Source: UBA5070 sp035604215 (lineage in GTDB: Bacteria; Fibrobacterota; Fibrobacteria; UBA5070). Taken from it: a stretch of 23,105 bases of DNA. The notes beneath the pieces were generated by a model that was given only the letters and a program-made list of their open reading frames with translations, was not told where the DNA came from and did not search any database. The position numbers and the translations under genes were made by a program. How positions within the stretch are numbered: position 1 is the first letter of the stretch; each line of letters starts with the position of its first letter. Below, piece after piece: positions 16,266 to 22,704 of this stretch. The stretch lies in the NCBI GenBank assembly GCA_035604215.1, contig DATNIW010000055.1, positions 1 through 23,105 on the forward strand. Direction: 5' to 3'.

Positions 16266-17467
16266 GGCCCCACCTCGGCGAGGGAGGTGTCGGGTTCCGG
16301 GAGGCGGAACTGGCGCTGGGGCGTGCGGTATCCGTACAGGGCTGCCCGGGCGGCCACGCCGGAAGGCTGGCGTTCGGCGCGGACGGCTGCCTCCATCTGG
16401 ACCAGGCTGTCGTCCAGTCTCCGGCCGTCGGCGCGGGCCGCGTCCAGTCCCTTCTCCAGTTCCACGTGCCGGGTCTGGCGCCAGACGCAGCCCACCATCA
16501 CGGAGCCCACCAGGCCCACCATCACCATCGCGACCAGGATTCCCGCCAGGGCGACGCCGCGGCGCTTCTCCACCACGCGAAGCTGCGCGGAGCGGGCCCT
16601 GGAGTTCGCCGCGATCTCGTCGGTGGACGGCTTTTCCAGGCGCACCACCCAATCGCCCTTCCGATCCGGGCGGTTTCCGTAGAGGTCCCGCGGGGCGTCG
16701 GGATCGTCCCCGATCAGTCCGCGCAGGAGCCCCTTGACCAGGCGGTCTTCCACGGAGTGGTAGGTGAGCACGGCCAGGCGTCCACCCGGAGCCATGCGAT
16801 CCCAGGCCGCCGGGAGCGCCTCCTGGATCTCCTCCAGCTCCCGGTTCACCAGCATCCGCAGCGCCATGGCCAGGCGGGCCAGCTCGCGGGGTCGGTCGCG
16901 CATGCCGCGGGGGAACGCGGAAAGCAGGGCGGCTTCGAGGTCGTCCGACAGCAGGCCGCGCGTGGCGGCGATGCCGGCGAGGTGGCGGGCGACGGTGCGG
17001 GAGCGCGGCACGTCGGCCAGCTCCGAAAGCCTGCGTCCGAGTTCGTCGCTGTCGGATTCCGTCAGAACCGCGCGGAGATCGAACGCCTCGCACCTGTCCA
17101 TCCTGAGGTCCAGCGCGACTCCCGGCCGGATGGTGAATCCGCGCGCGTCCTCGTCGATCTGGCGGCTGGACACCCCGAAGTCGAACAGGAATCCCGCCGC
17201 GCCCGCGGTGGCCTCCACGGCGGCCAGTTTCGAGAAGGCCGTGTGGACGCAGGAGAACCTCGCGTCCTTCGAGAGGCGGGCCGAGGCCTCTCGCAGCGCG
17301 TCGGCGTCCCGGTCCAATCCCACCACGCGGGCCTGCGGCGGCAGGTCGGCGAGGAGGGCCTCGCTGTGGCCTCCGTCGCCCAGCGTGCAGTCGATGACAG
17401 TTCCTGTCACGCCTTCGGCCAGCAGTCCCGAGATGCGCCGGGCCATCACGGGCACGTGGCGGATCAC
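16262..17467 (-). CDS. rsmH: RsmH 16S rRNA methyltransferase fused in frame to an FtsL-like segment
   Basis: A single 401-codon frame. It starts with a GTG at 17467, forming GTGA with mraZ, and encodes RsmH (N4-methylation of 16S rRNA C1402) as residues 1 to about 300: HVPVMARRISGLL, the SAM loop DCTLGDGGHS (26-35), GLDRDADAL, FLFDFGVSSRQID, ALRMLVNREL, TYHSVEDRLVK and the family's end motif NSRARSAQLRVVEK. Where RsmH normally stops, the frame continues into a transmembrane helix (about 304-329, VALAGILVAMVMVGLVGSVM) and a short periplasmic helix (HVELEKGLDAARADGRRLDD) with an extended tail. This matches FtsL in topology, length and gene order. I checked the junction codon by codon and found no stop. 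Two GTG codons at 16576 and 16573 could start a separate FtsL of about 104 aa, but no Shine-Dalgarno precedes them. Confidence 0.9.
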   Translation of the reverse strand: MIRHVPVMARRISGLLAEGVTGTVIDCTLGDGGHSEALLADLPPQARVVGLDRDADALREASARLSKDARFSCVHTAFSKLAAVEATAGAAGFLFDFGVSSRQIDEDARGFTIRPGVALDLRMDRCEAFDLRAVLTESDSDELGRRLSELADVPRSRTVARHLAGIAATRGLLSDDLEAALLSAFPRGMRDRPRELARLAMALRMLVNRELEEIQEALPAAWDRMAPGGRLAVLTYHSVEDRLVKGLLRGLIGDDPDAPRDLYGNRPDRKGDWVVRLEKPSTDEIAANSRARSAQLRVVEKRRGVALAGILVAMVMVGLVGSVMVGCVWRQTRHVELEKGLDAARADGRRLDDSLVQMEAAVRAERQPSGVAARAALYGYRTPQRQFRLPEPDTSLAEVGP

Positions 17468-17913
17468 GAGTCCCCCTCGGGGACCTGCAGGGTGTCCAGG
17501 AAGCCGTCGAATCCGGGAGCGTCGGTGCCGAGGACCTCGGATTCGAACCGTGAAGGAGGCATCAGGGAAACGCGGTCTCCTTCGCCGACGAAGGTGACGC
17601 GGTTCTCCAGGGATGCCCATTCCATCAGGCGTGGAGGGATGCCCAGGCGGTTCTGCTCGTCGAGTTCCGAAGTGGCGGCCATCGCCGTCATGCGGCGGAT
17701 GGAGGCGGCCAGTTCCACGGTCCGCTCCCGGGACTGGAGGGACCGGAGCAGCCGTTCGAAGGAGGGCGCGTCGAACAGCAGCAACGTGCCCTTGGGGCCT
17801 GGGACCACCACGACCTTGCCCTCCGCCGACGCGGGGAGCTCGCGACGCAACTCGCGGGGCAGGTTCGTCCTGCCCTTGGCGTCGATCGCGACGGTGCTGT
17901 GGCCGTAAAACAC
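17464..17913 (-). CDS. mraZ: Transcriptional regulator MraZ
   Basis: MraZ is a DNA-binding protein that controls its own operon in the species studied. The 149-residue protein has two tandem AbrB-like repeats: MFYGHSTVAIDAKGRTNLP at the start and ATSELDEQNRLGIPPRLMEW from about residue 80, each with the conserved Asp/Gly-Arg...Pro turn. Start codon is GTG at 17913, with GGAGGA 8 nt upstream. It heads the dcw operon, overlaps rsmH by 4 nt, and has three TGGGT-like boxes in its leader, which supports autoregulation. Confidence 0.95.
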   Translation of the reverse strand: MFYGHSTVAIDAKGRTNLPRELRRELPASAEGKVVVVPGPKGTLLLFDAPSFERLLRSLQSRERTVELAASIRRMTAMAATSELDEQNRLGIPPRLMEWASLENRVTFVGEGDRVSLMPPSRFESEVLGTDAPGFDGFLDTLQVPEGDS

Positions 17914-17933
17914 TCCCTATTTCCTCCAGAACA

Positions 17934-17958
17934 ACCCGCTTTTACCCACGGGCACCCA
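17934..17958 (-). promoter_or_regulatory. MraZ operator: three TGGGT-type boxes at 10-bp period
   Basis: On the minus strand TGGGT occurs at 17958..17954 and 17948..17944, and CGGGT at 17938..17934: three boxes whose starts are exactly 10 bp apart, with 5-nt spacers. Direct TGGGN repeats separated by 5 nt are the described MraZ binding site in E. coli and Mycoplasma. The boxes lie between the proposed -10 and the mraZ Shine-Dalgarno, so binding would cover the transcription start. Confidence 0.75.
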
Positions 17959-17961
17959 CAA

Positions 17962-17991
17962 TTAATACCTATTCACAGGCCCCCCCCGCAA
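17962..17991 (-). promoter_or_regulatory. Putative promoter of the dcw operon
   Basis: Reading toward mraZ, a weak -35 TTGCGG (17991..17986) and a -10 TATTAA (17967..17962) are separated by 18 nt. The predicted start falls within the first MraZ box. Position is sensible, but both hexamers are imperfect. Confidence 0.4.
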
Positions 17992-18050
17992 GAGAGGCCC
18001 ATCCACCATGCCATCCTGCCAGCAGGTTTCTGGGAATTTCGGGTCCGGTT

Positions 18051-18069
18051 TATCTATATAATGTAGATA
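18051..18069 (+). promoter_or_regulatory. -10-like TATAAT in an AT-rich stretch
   Basis: A perfect TATAAT at 18057-18062 lies about 150 nt ahead of the plus-strand gene at 18210, inside a small inverted repeat (TATCTA 18051-18056 and TAGATA 18064-18069). No matching -35 is visible at 16-18 nt, so this may be chance in AT-rich DNA or an activator-dependent promoter. A 10-bp palindrome CTATATATAG follows at 18085-18094. Confidence 0.3.
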
Positions 18070-18140
18070 TTACTAAATAGACCACTATATATAGCGCACA
18101 AGCGATTTAGTTAACCCTGATTCCAATGAAATACCCCACC

Positions 18141-18173
18141 TTGTCCACAAAGAAATCCACAACTCGGGGATAA
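18141..18173. repeat. DnaA-box-like 9-mers at 12-bp spacing
   Basis: TTGTCCACA (18141-18149, one mismatch to TTATCCACA) and AAATCCACA (18153-18161) start 12 bp apart; a reverse TTATCCCCG (18173..18165) follows at the same pitch. CTATTCACA at 17969-17977 is another near match. They flank an AT-rich stretch. They may be DnaA sites or a direct repeat for an unknown regulator of the gene at 18210. Confidence 0.35.
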
Positions 18174-18209
18174 CTATCGGGAAATCTGGATTTCGGTACA
18201 TTCAAAAAC

Positions 18210-19625
18210 ATGAATCCCTCCACCGAAGTTCTCGGAACCCATCAAAAGGCATTGCGCGTGAATCTCGACGCGCGTCGGTACGGCACCTTCGCCGAGATCG
18301 GTGCGGGACAGGAAGTGGTCCGGTGGTTCTTCCGGGTGGGCGGGGCCGCGGGCACCGTTTCCAAGTCCATGAGCGCCTACGACATGACCGTCTCCGACGC
18401 CATCTACGGAAAATGCGACCGGTACGTGGCCCGGCCGCGCCTCCAAAGCATGCTGGACTACGAATTCGACCTGAACCTCAACCGCCTCCAGGAGTCCCGG
18501 GGAGATTCCACCGCCTTCTTCGCCTTCGCCGACACCGTCTCCGCCCGCAACTTCCAGGGAACCAACGAACAGCACGGATGGATGGGCGTGAAGTTCCAGG
18601 CCCATCCCCGCGACGAGGCGTCGCAGATCATCATCCACGTGCGGATGCTGGACAACGAGAACCTCCTGCAGCAGGAGGCGCTGGGCATCGTGGGCGTCAA
18701 CCTCCTCTATGGCGCCTTCTTCATGTCCCACGAACCCGAACTCCTGGTGGAATCCATGCTCGACGGGCTGTCCACGAGCCGGATCGAGATCGACATGGTG
18801 GAGTTCAGCGGGATCGAGTTCCGCCACGTGGACAACCGCCTGATGAGCCTGGACCTGGTCCGGCTGGGCCTCTCCAAGGCGGCCATGTTCTCCGCCAAGG
18901 GCGAGGTCCTGCAGCCGTCGGAGGTCCTGCACAAGCGGTCCATCCTGGTGGAACGCGGCAGTTTCCGTCCCGTCTGCACCGTGAACCTCGACATGATGTC
19001 GGCCGCCATGGCCAAGCTGCGGGAGGAGTCCTCCTTCGGGGAGGAGCCGCTGGAGATCATGGAGATCACGATGTCCAACCTGGCGAGCACCGAAAGCCGC
19101 GTGGTGGACCACCGCGACTTCCTCGCCCGGGCCGACATGCTCTCCGCCTGCGGGAAGACCGTGCTCATCTCCGACCACTCCGAGTTCTTCCGGTTGGGCG
19201 CCTGGCTCTCCCGGTTCACCAGGCAGCGCATCGCCATCGTCCTGGGCGCGCAGTCCCTGCAGCAGCTGTTCGACGAATCCTTCTACCAGAACCTGGACGG
19301 CGGCATCCTGGAAGGATTCGGACGGCTGTTCAAGAACGACCTGCGCCTCTACGTGTACCCCTTCCTGGATCCCGCGACGGACATCCTGCACACCGCCAAG
19401 GACATCTCGGTGCCGCACCCATTGACGCACCTGCACGAGTACCTGCTGGACCGGGGCGTGATCGAGGACGTGGAGAAGTACGATCCGAGCTGCCTCAAGG
19501 TGTTCTCCCGCCAGGCCCTGGCCTACCTCAAGAGCGGGAATCCGGCCTGGATCCCCATGGTGCCGCCCGAGGTCGCCGAGGTCATCCGGAAGAACGGCCA
19601 CTTCGGGTGGAAGAAGGACCAGTAG
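18210..19625 (+). CDS. Conserved protein of unknown function (often mislabelled TonB-dependent receptor)
   Basis: A 471-residue protein that I recognise as a widespread, strongly conserved bacterial family without a proven function. Hallmarks are MNPSTEVLGTHQKALRVNLD at the start, YGTFAEIGAGQEVVRWFFRV, SAYDMTVSDAIYGK, FADTVSARNF, HGWMGVKFQ, RMLDNENLLQQEALGIVGVN, VERGSFRPV, and the C-terminal LEGFGRLFKNDLRLYVYP and MVPPEVAEVI. Database entries I remember sometimes call relatives TonB-dependent receptors. This protein, however, has no signal peptide, no plug or TonB box and no beta-barrel pattern, so it should be cytoplasmic. FAEIGAGQEVVRWFFRVGGA resembles a nucleotide- or SAM-binding turn, but that is speculative. 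It is transcribed away from mraZ. The ATG at 18210 has only a weak ribosome-binding site. Confidence 0.85.
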   Translation: MNPSTEVLGTHQKALRVNLDARRYGTFAEIGAGQEVVRWFFRVGGAAGTVSKSMSAYDMTVSDAIYGKCDRYVARPRLQSMLDYEFDLNLNRLQESRGDSTAFFAFADTVSARNFQGTNEQHGWMGVKFQAHPRDEASQIIIHVRMLDNENLLQQEALGIVGVNLLYGAFFMSHEPELLVESMLDGLSTSRIEIDMVEFSGIEFRHVDNRLMSLDLVRLGLSKAAMFSAKGEVLQPSEVLHKRSILVERGSFRPVCTVNLDMMSAAMAKLREESSFGEEPLEIMEITMSNLASTESRVVDHRDFLARADMLSACGKTVLISDHSEFFRLGAWLSRFTRQRIAIVLGAQSLQQLFDESFYQNLDGGILEGFGRLFKNDLRLYVYPFLDPATDILHTAKDISVPHPLTHLHEYLLDRGVIEDVEKYDPSCLKVFSRQALAYLKSGNPAWIPMVPPEVAEVIRKNGHFGWKKDQ

Positions 19626-19650
19626 GGGCGATTCATGAATCGCCCCTACT
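19621..19650. repeat. 30-bp perfect palindrome between convergent genes
   Basis: Left arm AGTAGGGGCGATTC, centre AT, right arm GAATCGCCCCTACT; the whole 30 bp equals its own reverse complement. It contains the TAG of the plus-strand gene (19623-19625) and the TAG of the minus-strand gene (19648..19646). No T-tract follows on either side. The translated forms GAIHESP and MNRPY ring as peptides that recur in spurious ORFs of many bacteria, so I think this is one copy of a dispersed palindromic repeat. Confidence 0.75.
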
Positions 19651-20608
19651 GGACGGAAATCGTCATCCGGCCCACCAGCTGCCCGCCCCCGGTGGAGGTC
19701 TCCACCGAGGCCGTCCCCGACTCCGAGGCCGCGACGGAGGAGGACGACCAGACCCGGAATCCCTTGGCGCGCCCTCCCTGCAGCGGCAGGCGGACCTCGG
19801 CGAACGCCCTCCCGTCCCTGGACCAGGTGTGGACCAGGGTGTCGCGCAGACCCGAGGGGGCGAAGACCGGGGTGTAGGCCCAGAGCTCCCGACCCCGCCG
19901 CGCCCGGGCGAGCGTGTCGGAAGGAACGCGCCCGGAGACGCCGGAACAGAAGATCCCGCCCTCGATCCTGAGGGGAACCGGCGCGATCCAGGGTGCCGCG
20001 GCCACCGCGAGGGAGGCGCCCGCGAAAAGCCCGACGGGCACGGTGACCCAAGGTCTCCGGAACCGGCTCGCCATCGCGGAGATGCCTCCGGCCAGGGCCC
20101 CGGCGAGGGCCAGCGACTCCAGGGTATGTGTCCCGGACAGGGTGGGAACGAGGAAGGCGAGCGCCGCGAACTGGACCAGCGAATTGTGGATGGCGGCCGC
20201 CCGGATGTCGCGGAGGAACCAGTTGAAGACGGGAACCACCACCACCGTCCCGCAGAGCAGGAGGAGGAGCACGGTGAAGGGCGCGTTGCGGGAGGTCCAG
20301 GTCGTGGAGCGGATCCAGAAGGGGAGCACGAAGAAGAGGATCTCCTGGCTCGCGCCCTGCCCGATCCAGGTCAGGCTCGTTTCCGCGATGCGCATCCACC
20401 TTCGGTCGTCCCTCCGCAAGGCCCATCGGACCAGAGCCAGGAGTCCCAGGACGATCCAGATCGTTCCCAGGAGCCAGGCGACCCGCTTTGCCTGCTCGTA
20501 GCGCCGGACCACGAAGAAGGCGCTCCAGGCGCCGGTCGCGAGCGAGACCCACGGGGCCGCGATGCGGATCCGTTCGCGCCAGACGGGACCGGGGATCGGG
20601 AGTTTCAC
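19646..20608 (-). CDS. Membrane protein with DUF5924/DUF2914-type C-terminus
   Basis: A 320-residue protein starting at a GTG (20608), forming GTGA with the upstream hydrolase gene. About six hydrophobic segments span roughly residues 15-210 (for example LLGTIWIVLGLLALV, TVLLLLLCGTVVVVPVFNW, AALAFLVPTLSG and VPVGLFAGASLAVAAA). The final 75 residues are soluble: AYTPVFAPSGLRDTLVHTWS, RVWSSSSVAAS and TSTGGGQLVGRMTISV fit the small beta domain known as DUF2914. The family has no established function; the C-terminal domain would face the periplasm or the membrane surface. Its stop lies in the 30-bp palindrome. Coupling to the alpha/beta hydrolase suggests a shared, possibly envelope-related role, but this is only inferred. 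Confidence 0.7.
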   Translation of the reverse strand: MKLPIPGPVWRERIRIAAPWVSLATGAWSAFFVVRRYEQAKRVAWLLGTIWIVLGLLALVRWALRRDDRRWMRIAETSLTWIGQGASQEILFFVLPFWIRSTTWTSRNAPFTVLLLLLCGTVVVVPVFNWFLRDIRAAAIHNSLVQFAALAFLVPTLSGTHTLESLALAGALAGGISAMASRFRRPWVTVPVGLFAGASLAVAAAPWIAPVPLRIEGGIFCSGVSGRVPSDTLARARRGRELWAYTPVFAPSGLRDTLVHTWSRDGRAFAEVRLPLQGGRAKGFRVWSSSSVAASESGTASVETSTGGGQLVGRMTISVQ

Positions 20609-21516
20609 GCCCGACCCGCCAGGAGCCAGGTCCAGGCGTCCGAAAGCACGGCGCCCCCATCCGGCCAGCGCGGCGTGAAGGCGTCCAGGGCGAGCGAATT
20701 GTGGCAGGGCGAAGGAGCGGGGTGTTCCAGGGAAGGATCCAGGTCCGTGGCCAGCCTGCGGACCCGGCCCCATGGCGGATCGCCGGACTCGACCCTGCCC
20801 TCGCGGTCCTCCCCCGTGAACCGCATGGCCAATTCCCGACCGATGGAAACGGGAACGAGCTCGTCGCGCTCGTGGAGGAGGGAGAAACGGAACGCGGCCG
20901 GGGTTCCCCAGTCGGGATCGGGTTCGGTCCAGCGCGCCGGAGTCCCGCTCCCGCGGCACCATTCCGCCCACCCGACGGTCACCACCCGGTCCAGGCGGTG
21001 GAGTTTGCCCGCCAGCGCCGCGTATCCCGCGCCCAGGGAGTGGCCGAACGCCGCGATCGCTCCCCAGGCGGGCCCGGTTTCTGTCAGGAACTGTCCCCAA
21101 TTCTCGCTCGGGCGCTCCGCGTCCAGGTGGCGGACGGCCCCCGTCAGCCGCTCCAGGATGGATTCGCCGGGCCTCAGGCCCACGCGGCGCGTGCGCTCCT
21201 TCCCGTCCCAGTTGTCCAGCCTCAGGTCCAGGTGGGCCGCGGGATCTTCCCCCGCCAGTTCGTTGATGGAGGTGTCGTTGGGATAGCGAAGCACCAGGGC
21301 GTGCAGCCCCAGGGCCGAGGCCTGGTCGGCCAGGAGGCGGTAGTCGCGCGGCTGCCCGCCCGTCCCGGGGAAGACCACCACCAGCAATCCCTGGGGGGAC
21401 GCCAGGTGCGGGGCGGAGAAGTAGTGGGGAGAGGTCCAGCGCTCGGTGCGTTCGTCCACCGCGCGGGGAAGGAGGAACCCGCGGTGCGTCGGGAGGGACG
21501 GAGGGTCGATGGGCAT
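20605..21516 (-). CDS. Alpha/beta hydrolase-fold protein
   Basis: A 303-residue protein without signal peptide. GLLVVVFPGTGGQPRDY (43-59) is the strand and oxyanion turn, GHSLGAGYA (158-166) carries nucleophile Ser160, HERDELVP (215-222) offers the acid Asp218, and CHNSLALD (271-278) the catalytic His272. So a complete Ser-Asp-His triad can be proposed. It resembles BPSS1187-like or PET hydrolase-like single-domain hydrolases, but the substrate cannot be told. The ATG at 21516 is the only reasonable start, and the Shine-Dalgarno is poor. The stop overlaps the next gene by 4 nt. It is divergent from the lipoprotein gene at 21577, with about 60 bp between starts. Confidence 0.75.
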   Translation of the reverse strand: MPIDPPSLPTHRGFLLPRAVDERTERWTSPHYFSAPHLASPQGLLVVVFPGTGGQPRDYRLLADQASALGLHALVLRYPNDTSINELAGEDPAAHLDLRLDNWDGKERTRRVGLRPGESILERLTGAVRHLDAERPSENWGQFLTETGPAWGAIAAFGHSLGAGYAALAGKLHRLDRVVTVGWAEWCRGSGTPARWTEPDPDWGTPAAFRFSLLHERDELVPVSIGRELAMRFTGEDREGRVESGDPPWGRVRRLATDLDPSLEHPAPSPCHNSLALDAFTPRWPDGGAVLSDAWTWLLAGRA

Positions 21517-21576
21517 GAGGGACGGAAAACTACTGGCGCGCGGGTCGGGAGCGCGTGGTTGTACGTTGTAGGTTCG

Positions 21577-22023
21577 ATGCGCGCAAGCCTTCTCCTCCTC
21601 CTTTTCCTCGGCGCCTGCACGGTGGTCCCCACCCCGACCACCTCGTTGGGCGTCGCCTCCGACCCGAACCTGGTCGGAACCTGGCGCTCGGTCACCGAAT
21701 ACGACTCGGATTCCCTGGTGCAGCGGCTGGCCATCTTCTCGGACGGCAGCTACGAACGCTGGGCGGTGGATTCGTCGGCCGTGGGCATCTCCGTGGTCCT
21801 GACCGAGGACGGCGTCTGGGCCCTGCTCGCGACCGACACCACCCGCATCGTCTATTCGCCCGCCAGCCGCCAGATCTGGCCGGCCGGGGGAACGGGTCTC
21901 GCCGCCGCCGCCACCACCCCGGACACCTCCTCCTGGTCGCGCGCGCCGGACACCCTCTACTTCACGCTTCCCGAGTGGTACCAGCGGGACAGCCTGCAGA
22001 CCCTGGGCTACACCCGGGACTGA
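21577..22023 (+). CDS. Small lipoprotein, lipocalin-like
   Basis: A 148-residue protein. The N-terminus MRASLLLLLFLGAC is a type II signal peptide with lipobox LGAC and lipidation Cys14, so the mature protein should be membrane-anchored. After a Thr/Pro-rich spacer, NLVGTWRSVTEYD (31-43) and RLAIFSDGSYERWAVD (50-65) look like the first strands of a lipocalin-like small beta barrel (GTW near the start of strand A). VLTEDGVWALLATDTTRIVYS continues the alternating pattern. No ligand can be proposed. The longer frame upstream is the antisense of the hydrolase gene. The start is chosen at the ATG giving the signal peptide. Confidence 0.75.
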   Translation: MRASLLLLLFLGACTVVPTPTTSLGVASDPNLVGTWRSVTEYDSDSLVQRLAIFSDGSYERWAVDSSAVGISVVLTEDGVWALLATDTTRIVYSPASRQIWPAGGTGLAAAATTPDTSSWSRAPDTLYFTLPEWYQRDSLQTLGYTRD

Positions 22024-22038
22024 ACCCGGGGGGTGGGA

Positions 22039-22704
22039 ATGGCTTCGTCCCGAACCATGGCGGGAACGAAAGGAATGGAGACGGAGAGGTTGCTGCTGCG
22101 CCCGTGGAGCGCCTCCGACCTGGAGCCGTTCGCGGCCCTCAACGCGGATCCGCGCGTCATGGAGTTCTTCCCCCGCGCCCTTTCCCGCGAGGAGAGCGAC
22201 GCGATGGCGGATCTCTGCGCCCGGTTCCTGGAGGCCCATGGCTGGGGCGTCTGGGCCCTGGAGCGGAAGGACACCGCGCAATTCATCGGGTTCGCGGGCC
22301 TGAACATCCCCGCCACCGCGCATCCTTTCCAGCCCTGCGTGGAGGTGGGCTGGAGGCTCGGCGCGGCGCATTGGGGCCGGGGGTTCGCCACCGAAGCCGC
22401 CCGGGCCGCATTGTCCGCGGCCTTCGACCGCCTGCGATTGACGGAAATCGTCTCCTTCGCGGCACCCTCCAACGCTCGATCGCTGCGCGTGATGGAACGC
22501 CTGGGCCTGCGCGAGTCCGGCCTCTTCCTGCACGCCGACCGCCCCGAAGGCACCCCGTTCCGGGAGCAGGTGCTTTACCGGCTGCGGCGGGAGGACTGGA
22601 AGCCGCAAGACCGGTGCGGCGGGGACCTTTCGTCCCTGCGGGACCCGCCCCGGAGGCTATCTTTGCGCATCCCTCGTCGTCACCCTTTCCAGGAGATTCA
22701 GGAC
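22039..22704 (+). CDS. GNAT N-acetyltransferase (RimJ/RimL type), no stop codon before next gene
   Basis: Residues 13-188 form a RimJ/RimL-like GNAT domain: METERLLLRPWSASDLEPF, IGFAGLNI, VEVGWRLGAAHWGRGFATEA with the acetyl-CoA loop WGRGFA (112-117), NARSLRVMERLGLRESG, and VLYRLRREDW as the normal family end. Such enzymes acetylate N-termini of proteins or small amines; the substrate is unknown. ATG 22039 was chosen over 22057 and 22075 because a purine-rich GGGGTGGGA precedes it; the later starts are equally able to make the domain. Strangely, the frame has no stop: after EDW it continues through a 34-residue, Arg/Pro-rich stretch straight into the dehydrogenase-like gene. The end given is the last base before that gene's ATG, not a true terminus. 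Confidence 0.7.
22691..22695 (+). promoter_or_regulatory. Shine-Dalgarno deciding the dehydrogenase start
   Basis: AGGAG at 22691-22695 lies 9 nt before the ATG at 22705. It is the main sign that the dehydrogenase-like protein is initiated on its own, although the frame is open from the GNAT gene. Confidence 0.6.

Noticed and set aside
18174..20660. Long minus-strand open frame of 828 codons
   Set aside because: It is antisense to the well-conserved gene at 18210 and runs on across the palindrome in a wrong frame; its translation shows no known domain. GC-rich coding sequence often leaves the antisense frame open.
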